Assembly (NCBI GenBank): GCA_020633295.1
Contig: JACKDW010000008.1
Coordinates: forward strand, 1-64,000
Direction of reading: 5' to 3'
DNA: 64,000 nt
Source: Myxococcales bacterium
Lineage (GTDB): Bacteria; Myxococcota_A; Polyangia; Nannocystales; Nannocystaceae
Below the pieces are notes generated by a model that had not been told where the DNA came from, did no database searches, and saw only the letters and a program-made list of their open reading frames with translations. Made by a program: the position numbers and the translations under genes. This document shows, piece by piece, positions 16,254-25,500 of the stretch (position 1 is the stretch's first letter; each line of letters opens with the position of its first letter).

Positions 16254-16748
16254 TCAGCTCAGCGCGTCGATCAGAAACGCCCGCGCCACTCGCCACTCGC
16301 GCTTGATCGTGCCCGCGGAGAGCTGCAAGACCTCGCCCATCTCCTCGAGCGTGAGGCCGCCGAAGACGCGCAGCTCGACGATCTGGGCGGCGCGGGGCCG
16401 CGCGGCCTCGAGCCGCGACAGCGCGGTCTCGATGGCGACCGTGTCGACGAGCGCCGGCTCGGCGCCGAGGTTGTCGAGGGCGACGCGCTCGAGCCCGCCG
16501 CCGCGCTTGGCTCGACCGCGCAGGCGGGCCCGATCGGCGAGCACCTGACGCATGGCCCGGGCCGCGACCGCGCTGAAGTGGGCCTCGGAGTGAAACGACA
16601 AGGTCTCGGCCCTCGAGAGCTTGATCCAGACCTCCTGGACGACCGAGGACGGGTGCATCGAGCCGCCGTGCTGAGCGGCGTAGCGCAGCGCCTGGCCGCG
16701 CAGCGCCTCGTACAGGCGCGGCACGAGCTCGTTGACCTCGTCGTTCAT
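16254..16748 (-). CDS. ECF-type RNA polymerase sigma factor
   Basis: 164 residues. Region 2 contains SVVQEVWIKL and AARAMRQVLADRAR. Region 4 carries the helix-turn-helix FGGLTLEEMGEVLQLSAGTIKREWRVARAFL. The arrangement is typical of the ECF-like sigma factors found beside Ser/Thr kinases in myxobacteria and planctomycetes. ATG start at 16748, with TAGACT exactly 6 bases before it. It follows the giant kinase gene by 43 bases on the same strand, so the pair may act together, with the kinase modulating the sigma factor. No anti-sigma gene is visible. Confidence 0.88.
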   Translation of the reverse strand: MNDEVNELVPRLYEALRGQALRYAAQHGGSMHPSSVVQEVWIKLSRAETLSFHSEAHFSAVAARAMRQVLADRARLRGRAKRGGGLERVALDNLGAEPALVDTVAIETALSRLEAARPRAAQIVELRVFGGLTLEEMGEVLQLSAGTIKREWRVARAFLIDALS

Positions 16749-16754
16749 GCGGCG

Positions 16755-16760
16755 AGTCTA
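16755..16760 (-). promoter_or_regulatory. -10-like TAGACT for the sigma factor gene
   Basis: On the minus strand the order is TAGACT, CGCCGC, ATG. The six-base gap and absence of a ribosome-binding site fit a leaderless transcript, giving the sigma gene an internal promoter inside the kinase-sigma unit. Confidence 0.4.
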
Positions 16761-16791
16761 TCGAACACCCGCGCGCGTTTTGGACCGCGGC

Positions 16792-19700
16792 TCAACGCGG
16801 GCACGCGGCGTCGAGCTCGGGCTCGAGGCGACGGAGCTGCGCGAACCGAGCCGAGCCGACGGCGCCGAGCGCCGCCGCGCAGGCCTCGGCGGAGCGCGCC
16901 GGGTCGAGCGCGGCGAGGGTCGCCCAGCACTCGGCGGCGCGCGGGTCGGCGACGACGCAGCGCCGGGCCAGCGCGAGCGCGCGCCGGGCCTGACCGCCGC
17001 GCCGCAGGACCGACACGTAGCGCGAGACCAGCCACACGGAGGCTTCGTCCACCATGGCCAGCTCCTCGAGACGCCGCGTGTCGAGGCGCAGCCACTCCGG
17101 GTCGCTGGGATCGCTGGGCAGCGTCCCGGACCACGCGGCGGTGAACAGGGCCTCGGCCTTATCGGGCACCGCTTCGTCGACGAGCGGGAGCCAGCGCAGC
17201 GGGTCGCGTCGAATCGGGGCCGCCACCGCCAGCGGGTCCTCTTGGGCGCGCAGCCACTCCACGACGGCGTCGCGGCCTCCCGCGGCGAGGTGGAGCTCGG
17301 CGGTCTTGGCGGTGAGCGGGAGCTGGGTCGCGACCGCGCGCCCGTCGACGACCCAGCTCGCCGCGGAGGCGCCGAACCCGTCGACGTCGTCGCCGAGGTC
17401 CACGCCGTGCAGCGTGATCGCGTGCAGGGTCCCCCGCACCACAGCAGTGGGCACGGTGCGATCCGGGTCGGTCCCCATGACCCACCGCACCCGCCTCGGG
17501 ATCGGCGTGAGGGTCGGCGAGCGCGAGCGCACCCACTGCTCGCCGTCGACGTCGATCGCGCACACGGTCTCGCCGCCCTCCACGCTCACCCGCGCCCGGA
17601 CCCGCTGCGCCCGCCCGGGGAGCGGCGGGATCTCCTGCATGCGCTCGCCCTCGGGGGACAGCTCACCGTGACACAGCGCCTGCATCCAGCGCTTGCCGCC
17701 GCCCGCGATCGTCACGATCCGCAGCATCGCCATGGCGAGGGTGGTCTCGGCGTCAGCGAAGCCGATCCGCAGGTCGGTGCCCGGCTCGACGCGCGCGAGC
17801 GTGAGCTCGAGCTCGAAGCCCAGGTGCCCGGCGGGGAGGTCGACCGCGCGGGCGATCAGGGGTGACCACCGGTCGGTGGTCTCGTGGCTGCAGACGTCGA
17901 AGTCGAGGCCGCGGCGGCCGAGCCGGAAGGCGCCCGGCACGTTGAACCTCCAGCTCGGATCGCGGAAGTCCAGCTCGACGCGCTTGGCGGCCGCGGCCTG
18001 CACTCGCGCGCGCACGCCTTCGTCCACGGCGTCCTCGTCCTTAAAGTCCTCCACGAGGAGATCACGCGCCGCCTGGAAGTCCTGGACCGCGACGGCCCAG
18101 TCGAGCGCGGCCTCCCGCAGCCCGGGGGTGTCGGGGTACAGGCTGAGGGCGTGTCGGGCCCGCTCCAGCGCGCGGAACGGACGATCGTCGGCCGCCTCGA
18201 GTCGCGCGGCCAGCAGGTGCAGACGCGCGCGCGCCTCGGTGTCGGGCTCGGAGGCGGCGCTCGAGGCGATCAGCTCGGCCGCGAGGTCCACGAGGCCCAG
18301 GCGCGCGAGCTCCATCGGGCGCCGCGTGATCGCCTCGAGGTCGGCGTCCACGTCGGGGAGGCGGAGGCTCGTCGTGTCCCCGGCGCGCGCGTCGACGGCC
18401 GCCGTGAGGGGCTCGAGCTGGCCCGCGCCGGTCCCCTGGATCGTGATGGGCCCGTCGACGCGCGTCGTGGTGGCGAGCTCGCTGTCGCCGTCGCCGTCGA
18501 GGTCGCGGGCGAAGATCGGGCTGACGCCCGGCAGCAGGATCCCGTCCAGGCGCCCGTGGTTTACCTGTCGGATCACCCAGGTCAGCACGCTCGTTGATCG
18601 ACGGGACATCAGCGCGAGGTCCCAGCGCCCGTCGCCGTCGAAGTCGCCGGTCAGCAGCGACTCGTTGTCGCCGCGCAGCGCGGCGGGCCGGCGCAGGAAC
18701 GCGTAGCGGACGAGCGCGTCGCCCTCGAGGCGGTAGAGGCTGACGCCCGGGTCGTCGCCGAACTGGCGCGACACGGCCAGCGCGTCGCCGCCCCCTTCGC
18801 GCGGCAGCGCGGCGAGGCGCCCGTGCCCCTGCACGCGGGCGCGCGCTCGCAGGCCGCGCTCGTCCCCCTCGTACACGCGCACGTCGTAGGCGAGCCAATC
18901 GCTGAAGCTGGCCGCGAGCTCGCGCTGACCGTCGCCGTCGAAGTCGCCGGCGACGAGCCCGTAGACGTCCGAGCCGGCGCGGTCCTCGGGCGCGATCGGC
19001 CGCGAGAGCGCGCCCGTCTCGCGGTCCACGGTGAAGATGTCGCGCGCGTAGGCGCCTGTCCCCCAGAACAGCCCGGTCACGCCATCGCCGTCGAGGTCGG
19101 CCTCCACGACGTGGTGCACAGGGCCGGGCAGCGCCGCGCGCAGGACCTCGACCTCGGCGCGGCCCGCAGACGCGCGCACCAGGCGAGCCGAGCGCGTCAC
19201 GGGGTCGTCGATCTGAAGCAGCAGCCCCGGCTCCGACGCGAGCCCCCAGGGCATGTGCCCCAGCGTGTTGGGCAGCGCCCACTCCGTGACGACGGGGAGC
19301 TGCGGGCGCGCCTCGACCAGCCGGACCGTCTTGGAGACCCAGTCGTTGAGCCACAGGCGCCCGCCGTCGGCCGGCGTCGCGCTCGTGGCCGGGACCTCGG
19401 TGGGCGAGACCTTCGCCAGCGCGCGGAGGACGGGGCCGACGCTGTCGTCCGGCAGCCGATCGGCCGCCTCGTCCAGGCGACGAAAGCCCGCCAGCGCGCG
19501 CGCCCAGAGCTCGGCCGACCCGACGCCGCCGATTTCCTCCAAGGCCTGGAGCGCGCGGAGCATCGTGGAGAATCGGCCGTCCTGATAGGCGCGCTCGGCC
19601 AGCGCGGACAGGACCTCGACGCGGGCGGCATCATCGGGCGCGCTGACGTAGGCCTGGGCGATGGCCTCGCGGCCGCCGAGGGGGTGCACCGCGTCAAACA

Positions 19701-21057
19701 GCCCCTGGTGCTCCAGCCACGCCCGCGTCAGCGCGCGCGTGCCCTGGTGCTCGGGCAATCGCGCCCACGTCTCGAACACGACCTGCGCGCGATCGGCCGC
19801 GCCCTGCTCCTCGAGCGCGCGCGTGCTGATTCGAAGGCTCCGCGCGCTCCGGTGCGCCGCCGCCTCACGCCGCTGTTGTTGCCAGCGCTCCACACCAGCG
19901 CGCGCGACCAGGACGAAGGCGACGGTCGTGGCGGCGGCGGCGAGCCAGGTCAGCGCCCGCCGGTGGCGTCGGATGAACAGCGACGCGCGCGCGCCGGCGG
20001 GAATCCGTCCGCCCCGCACCGGCAGCGAGGCGGCCGCGCGGCGGAGGTCCACGGCCAGCGCGGCCGCCGAGGGGTAGCGCGCCTCCGGCCGTCGCTGCAG
20101 GCATCGCGCCAGCACGGCGCGCGCCTGGGGCTCGATCCCCTCGAGCTCGAGGGGACGTCGCTTGCGCTGGGCGGCGTCGACGAGCGCGAGGCCGCGACAG
20201 GAGAGCGGCACGCGCCCGGTGAGCGCCTCGTGGAGCATGACGCCGAGCGAGTAGATGTCCGAGCGATGATCGCCGCTCGCGCCCGCAGCCTGTTCGGGGC
20301 TCATGTAGTCCAGCGTTCCGCCCGGCCGCCCCTGCTCCCCGAGCGAGAGCGCGAGGCCGAAGTCCAGCAGCTTGGGGCGCCCGTCGGCGGTCATGCGCAC
20401 GTTGGCGGGCTTGAGATCTCGGTGGGCCCAGCCGCCCTGATGCACGTGGTGGACGCCGTCGCATAGCCGGGCGAAGAGCTCCAGGACCTGCGCCCGTGAC
20501 GTGCGCGCGAGCGCCTCGCGAAAGCCGAGCCCGTCGACCAGCTCCATGGCGATGTACACGCCCCGCTCCCACGGCGACGCCTCGATCACGTAGGGGATGA
20601 CCGGGTGCGAGAGGGCGGCGAGCGCCTGCGCCTCCTGGAGAAACGCGGCGCGGGCCGCCTCCCCCTCGGCGCGTGGTCGCACGATCTTGATCGCCACGCG
20701 CCTGCGCGGGCTCTCCTGCTCGGCCTCGTAGACCACGCCGCTCGCGCCTTCGCCCCGGCGGGTCAGCACCCGGTAGGGGCCGATGCGGTCGGGGTCGGGC
20801 GGCGTCGGGGGGTCGACGGCGGCTCGCTCCGACGGGTCGGCGGCGAGCTCCTGCGCGAGCAGGTCGGCCACGAGCGCCGGCCCCTGACCGTCGAGCAGCG
20901 GGTCGTGGGTGGCGTCCGCGAGCAGCAGCCGCCGCACCTGGGCGGCGAGCTCCGGCGGCGCGGCGGCGAGTCGTGTCTCTCGGGCGGCGGGCGGCAGCTC
21001 CAGGAGCTCGTCGAGCAGCTCGAGGGACCGGACGAGCTCCGCCTCGGCGCGCGCCAC
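16792..21057 (-). CDS. Giant Ser/Thr kinase fused to FG-GAP repeats and a LamG-like domain
   Basis: 1421 residues from GTG 21057, chosen because GGGAGG lies about 8 bases upstream; an ATG at 21156 would add 33 unrelated residues. The kinase domain spans about 90-360. It has an unusual glycine loop GEGASGVVYEAE, VAIKI, the catalytic loop HRDLKPANV, DFGLAL, and TLDYMSPEQ. One membrane segment lies at about 390-410 (LTWLAAAATTVAFVLVA). The outer part carries helical repeats, then at least four FG-GAP/VCBS units (DLDGDGVTGLFW, GDFDGDGQRELA, GDFDGDGRWDLA, RDLDGDGDSELA), and finally a beta-rich domain resembling LamG. This looks like a membrane receptor kinase with a calcium-binding propeller outside. 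The sigma gene follows it. Confidence 0.88.
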   Translation of the reverse strand: MARAEAELVRSLELLDELLELPPAARETRLAAAPPELAAQVRRLLLADATHDPLLDGQGPALVADLLAQELAADPSERAAVDPPTPPDPDRIGPYRVLTRRGEGASGVVYEAEQESPRRRVAIKIVRPRAEGEAARAAFLQEAQALAALSHPVIPYVIEASPWERGVYIAMELVDGLGFREALARTSRAQVLELFARLCDGVHHVHQGGWAHRDLKPANVRMTADGRPKLLDFGLALSLGEQGRPGGTLDYMSPEQAAGASGDHRSDIYSLGVMLHEALTGRVPLSCRGLALVDAAQRKRRPLELEGIEPQARAVLARCLQRRPEARYPSAAALAVDLRRAAASLPVRGGRIPAGARASLFIRRHRRALTWLAAAATTVAFVLVARAGVERWQQQRREAAAHRSARSLRISTRALEEQGAADRAQVVFETWARLPEHQGTRALTRAWLEHQGLFDAVHPLGGREAIAQAYVSAPDDAARVEVLSALAERAYQDGRFSTMLRALQALEEIGGVGSAELWARALAGFRRLDEAADRLPDDSVGPVLRALAKVSPTEVPATSATPADGGRLWLNDWVSKTVRLVEARPQLPVVTEWALPNTLGHMPWGLASEPGLLLQIDDPVTRSARLVRASAGRAEVEVLRAALPGPVHHVVEADLDGDGVTGLFWGTGAYARDIFTVDRETGALSRPIAPEDRAGSDVYGLVAGDFDGDGQRELAASFSDWLAYDVRVYEGDERGLRARARVQGHGRLAALPREGGGDALAVSRQFGDDPGVSLYRLEGDALVRYAFLRRPAALRGDNESLLTGDFDGDGRWDLALMSRRSTSVLTWVIRQVNHGRLDGILLPGVSPIFARDLDGDGDSELATTTRVDGPITIQGTGAGQLEPLTAAVDARAGDTTSLRLPDVDADLEAITRRPMELARLGLVDLAAELIASSAASEPDTEARARLHLLAARLEAADDRPFRALERARHALSLYPDTPGLREAALDWAVAVQDFQAARDLLVEDFKDEDAVDEGVRARVQAAAAKRVELDFRDPSWRFNVPGAFRLGRRGLDFDVCSHETTDRWSPLIARAVDLPAGHLGFELELTLARVEPGTDLRIGFADAETTLAMAMLRIVTIAGGGKRWMQALCHGELSPEGERMQEIPPLPGRAQRVRARVSVEGGETVCAIDVDGEQWVRSRSPTLTPIPRRVRWVMGTDPDRTVPTAVVRGTLHAITLHGVDLGDDVDGFGASAASWVVDGRAVATQLPLTAKTAELHLAAGGRDAVVEWLRAQEDPLAVAAPIRRDPLRWLPLVDEAVPDKAEALFTAAWSGTLPSDPSDPEWLRLDTRRLEELAMVDEASVWLVSRYVSVLRRGGQARRALALARRCVVADPRAAECWATLAALDPARSAEACAAALGAVGSARFAQLRRLEPELDAACPR

Positions 21058-21234
21058 GGGCTCAGCCTCCCACCTTCGATCGCGCGGCCACGAACACCTC
21101 TTTGTAGTGCAGCGCGCCGTCGCCGGGCAACCCGCGGCTCGCGGCCGCGCGTTCAAGCGGTCGTCCGCGCGCGCCCGCAGGCTGCACGCGGCGAGTCGCG
21201 CGCTTCGAACGCGGGGACGGTCGTTGACCCGTCG

Positions 21235-21600
21235 CTACTCGACGAGCCGAAACAGCTGATTGTTGATGTCCTTGCACGACCACTGCTGAAACAGCCCGCC
21301 GTTGTCGGCGCTGGGGCCCGTCTGATCGAGACACTTGCCCGAGTGGCGCGCCACGAGGTGAAACCAACCACCATCGTGGGGGACGAGCTTCCACTGCTGG
21401 TTCTGCTGCCCGCCGCAGCGCCACTGGATTACCGGAGCGGTGTTGTCGGTGCGCGCGCCGCCGACGTCGAGACACATCCCGGTTCGCGTGTTCCTGATCT
21501 GCACCCAGCCAGCGCCGTCCTCGATGAATTCGAACTGTTGGTTATGATTGAACACGCTGCCTCGGGCGTTCGTCCGCGCGCGATCACCCACGGCGCTCAC
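21235..21600 (-). CDS. Small ricin-type beta-trefoil lectin-like protein
   Basis: 121 residues. Three repeats end in QxW-type motifs (NQQFEF, NQQWKLV, NQLFRLV) and contain GMCLDVGG and GKCLDQTG, the signature of RICIN domains that bind sugars. GTG start at 21600 overlaps the stop of the SDR gene as GTGA, so it is the third gene of the operon. There is no signal peptide, which is odd for a lectin. It may act in the cytoplasm or bind glycolipid headgroups at the membrane. The length fits one full trefoil. Confidence 0.75.
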   Translation of the reverse strand: MSAVGDRARTNARGSVFNHNQQFEFIEDGAGWVQIRNTRTGMCLDVGGARTDNTAPVIQWRCGGQQNQQWKLVPHDGGWFHLVARHSGKCLDQTGPSADNGGLFQQWSCKDINNQLFRLVE

Positions 21601-22598
21601 GCGTCGGAGCGCTCCTCGAGCTCGGGATGCGGGTCATCGCTGAAGTGCGCCCCGAACGCGCGGAGCAGGCGATCGCCGAGACCAGGGAGGTGCCGCCCGA
21701 GCGCGACGGCCAGCCGCGCGTGGCCGGTGATCGCTCGCTCGCGACGTCGGTGATAGATCGCGTCGATCATCGGCCGCGCGGCGTCCTCGGCCGTCCACAT
21801 CAGCCCGCGCGGACGTCGATCCACGCGACGCGCGTCGAAGCGCCCCTGGTTGTCCACCTGATCGATCTCGCTCTCCACGAAGCCGGGGTGGAGGGTCGTG
21901 CAGCTCACGCCCTGGTCCCGGAGCTCGACGCTGAGCGTGGCGCCGAGCAGCGAGAGCGCGGCCTTCGACGCCCCGTAGGCCGCGCCGCCGGGGAGGCCGA
22001 GGAACGCCGCGGCGCTCGACATCAACACCACGCGCCCGCCTCGCTCCTCCAGCCACGGCAGCGCGTGACGCACGGTCATCGCGGCGCCGATGAGGTTGAC
22101 CTCGAGCTGGCGCCGCCAGGTGGCGGCGGAGAGCTCAGAGACCTGTCCCAACGCGCAGAAGCCCGCGTTCGCCACGACCACGTCCAGCCGCCCGTGCGCG
22201 CGGGAGAGGTGACGGACCGCCGCGATGATCTGCGCCTCGTCGGTGACGTCGCAGGGCAGCGCGCAGCAGCGGCCGCCCGCCGCAGAGAGCTCGGCGTGGA
22301 CCGCGTGGAGCTTGTCGGCGCGCCGCCCCGAGATCGCGACGAGGGCGCCCTCTCGGGCGAAGCGGCGCGCCAGCGCCCGCCCGATGCCGCTGCCGCCGCC
22401 CGTGATCCAGACGACCTGTCCCTTGAATCGGGTCGAGCGGGCGCGCGCGCCTCGCCGTCGCGCGACGAGCACGACGAGCAGCACGGCCGCCGCGAGCGGC
22501 CCGAGCACCCCCAGCGCGTCGCCGTGGAGGCGCGTCGACGCGGCGCACGTCGAGAGCGCGAGCAGCAGCAGGACGCCGAGCCGCGCCGCGCCCCTCAT
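21597..22598 (-). CDS. Membrane-anchored short-chain dehydrogenase (3-ketosphinganine reductase-like)
   Basis: 333 residues. Two hydrophobic N-terminal segments (about 6-20 and 30-46) are followed by an SDR domain. The cofactor loop is TGGGSGIG at about 62-69, NAG follows, and the catalytic Tyr208 and Lys212 are in YGASK with a preceding Ser-Ser. The membrane-anchor-plus-SDR layout is that of eukaryotic 3-ketodihydrosphingosine reductase. ATG 22598 overlaps the stop of the upstream fusion gene as ATGA, so they are translationally coupled. Given that partner, the predicted job is to reduce the 3-keto product of the alpha-oxoamine synthase domain. Other keto-acyl substrates are possible. Confidence 0.82.
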   Translation of the reverse strand: MRGAARLGVLLLLALSTCAASTRLHGDALGVLGPLAAAVLLVVLVARRRGARARSTRFKGQVVWITGGGSGIGRALARRFAREGALVAISGRRADKLHAVHAELSAAGGRCCALPCDVTDEAQIIAAVRHLSRAHGRLDVVVANAGFCALGQVSELSAATWRRQLEVNLIGAAMTVRHALPWLEERGGRVVLMSSAAAFLGLPGGAAYGASKAALSLLGATLSVELRDQGVSCTTLHPGFVESEIDQVDNQGRFDARRVDRRPRGLMWTAEDAARPMIDAIYHRRRERAITGHARLAVALGRHLPGLGDRLLRAFGAHFSDDPHPELEERSDA

Positions 22599-25500
22599 CG
22601 CCCCCTCACGATCGCGTCCAGGGCGGTCAGCGCCTGTGACACCTGGGCCCGCGTGTTCGCGGCCGTCAGCGAGAAGCGCACGCCGCCGGCGTCGAGCGGC
22701 ATGGCCGGGTACACCGCGGGCGTGATGAGCACGCCGTGGCGCCAGAGCTCCTGGCAGGCGCGGATCGTCGCGTCGAGCCCGCCCGTGATCACCGTGACGA
22801 TCGGGAAGCCGAGCGGGCTTTGGACCCGGAGACCCAGCGCCCGCGCGCCCTCGATCAGCTCGCGGCTGAGCTCTTGCACGTGGGCGCGTCGCGCCTCGCC
22901 GAGCGCCGCGTTGCGCCGCAGCGCCGCGAGGGCCGTCGCGATCGAGGCCACCGGCAGCGGGCCCGAGAACACGAAGGTGTTGGCGGCCGTGAGCCGCGCG
23001 CGCTCCTGCGGGCTCCGGCAGGTCACGAACGCGCCCATCGACGAGAACGCCTTGGACAGGCCGCTCACGTAGACGATGTTGTCGGCGCCGTAGTCGAGCC
23101 CGTGCCAGCGCACCACGCCGCCGCCGCCGTGACCCCAGGGCGACGCCGAGCTCGGTGACGCGCCGAGCAGGCCCAGGCCGTGGGCGTCGTCGACGTAGAC
23201 CGTCGCGTCGTAGCGCCGCGCCAGCTCGCACAGCCGCGGGAGGTCCGCGCTGACCCCGGACATCGAGTACACCCCGTCCACCGCGATGACCCGCGCCGGC
23301 AGGTGTCGAGACGCCCGGAGCTGGCGCTCGAGCGCCTCGAGATCACCGTGGGGGAAGCGTCGCACGCTCGCGCCGCGCCCCTGGGCGATGAGCGCGGCGT
23401 CCTGGATCGAGGCGTGGGCCGCCGCGTCGACCAGCAGCGCCCCGGCGCCGCAGAGCACGGGCAGCACGCCGGCGTGCAGCAGCGTGATGGTCGGGAAGCA
23501 CAGCGCGTCGGGGGCGTCGACCAGGTCCGCGAGCGCGCGCTCGAGCTCGCGGTAGATCGCGGGCGAGGCGACCGCGCGCGTCCACGAGGGGTGCGCGCCC
23601 CAGCGCGCGACCGCGGGGCCGATGCTCGCCAGCACCTCCTCGTCCAGGTCCATCGCGAGGTAGTTGCACGACGCGAAGTCCTCGACCCAGCGGCCCTCGA
23701 TCCGCAGCGAGCGACCGCGCTGCTCCTCGACCTCCACCAGCAGCTGGGGGATCTCCGCGAGCACGCGGGCGTGCACGGTCTGTTCGAAGCGCGCGCCGTC
23801 GCCGGCCGGGGCCTCGGAGAGCCGCGCGCTCAGCTCAGCCACCGTGCGCGCGGCGACCAGCGCGTCCACGTCCAGCGAGACGCCGAGCTTGGACGCGAGC
23901 GCGCTGATCAGCTCGACGCGAGTCAGCGAGTCCAGCCCCAGATCTTCGCGCAGCCGATCCTCGGGTCGCGCCGCCGCGCGGCCGAGCTCCGCGAGCGCCT
24001 CGGCGATCGCCCCGTGCACCTCGGCGGATCGCGGCGCGGGCGTCAGCGTGAATTCTGGCGTCAGCGCCCCCGTCGCGATGAGGTGGCGCAGCCAGGCGTA
24101 GCGCTTCTTCCCGGAGGAGGTGCGGGTGTGCGTGCGCGCGGCGAGTCGGTAGACCGCCGAGAGCGGCGCAGGCAGCTCCAGCCCCGACAGCCGCGCGCGG
24201 GTCTCGTCCGGATCGAGCGGCTCGCCGCGCTGCACGACGACCGCGAGCGCGGACTCGGGATCCTGCAGGTCGGTGTCGACCACGAGCACGCGCCCGTGGT
24301 GCAGGCCCAGCGCCCGCGCGACCGTGACCTCGAGCTCGCGCGCGAGGAAGTTGCAGCCGCGCCGGATGATGAGGTTACCGAGCCGGTCGACGAGGTAGAG
24401 CTGCCCCTCGTGGTGAAAGCCGACGTCGCCGGTGCGCACGCCGCCGCGCGGCAGCGGCTCGACGGCGTCCGGCGCGTGGAGGTAGCCGTCGGCGCGCATC
24501 GGCCCGTCGATCACGACCTCGCCGCAGCGGCGCTCCTCGTCGACGCGCGACCCCTCGGCGTCGACGAGCCAGCAGCGCACGCCCACGCTCGGGCGACCCA
24601 CGGAGGACACGAACAGCTCGCTCGCGCGCAGCTCCGGCAGCGCGTCCAGGGTGTGCACCCCGTTGAGCTGGACCGCGCTGCCCGGCGTGAACGGGCCGCG
24701 CGTGATCCGGGCGATCGACGTGCCGTCTCTGTGGCAGCTGTGAGTCCCGCAGGTCGCCTCCCCCAGCCCGTAGCCCACGACGATGCTGCGCGGGTCCAGG
24801 CCCGCCGGCGCGAGCGCCTCCAGGAAGCGCGCCGCCTCCCTCGGGTGCACCGACTCCCCGCCCACGTGGATCCGCCGCACGCAGCGGAGATCCAGCGTCG
24901 CCAGGGCCTCCGCCGCCACGCGCCGCAGCACATAGGAGAGCGCGAACGGGGGCATGAGCACGTGGTCGGCGCGCGCCGACGCCACCGAGCGCAGCCAGCC
25001 CAGGGGGTCCGCCATGAACTCGGCGGGGCGCGCCAGCGCGAGCGCGTCGTAGCGATCCAGCGCCGAGAGCACGAAGGTGAAGCCGAAGTCGTGGTTGAGG
25101 GGTAACCAGCTGGCGAGGCGCCGCGATCGGCCCGCGATGTCCACCAGCACCTCGAGCTCCGCCATGAGCGCCGACCAGCGGATGGCGATGGCCTTGGTGC
25201 TCCCAGTTGTCCCCGAGGACAGCTGAAAGTAGGCCAGCTCCGACGGCCTGGGGACGTGCCAGCGCGCGCTCGGGAGCGGCGCGAGCTCGATCCGCTCCGG
25301 GACCCCGAGCAGGAATTCGAGCCCCGGCGTCGCGACGGCCACGGCGGCGGCCGGGAGCAGCACCGGACAAGGGCCGCCGAGCAGCCCGCGGAGCCGGCGC
25401 AGCGAGGCCACGAGCGCGTCGGGTCCACCCGCGCCCATCGTCGACGCGTGCACCGCCGGCCGCGCGCCCACCAGCCACGCGCCGAGCACCGCCGCGAGCG

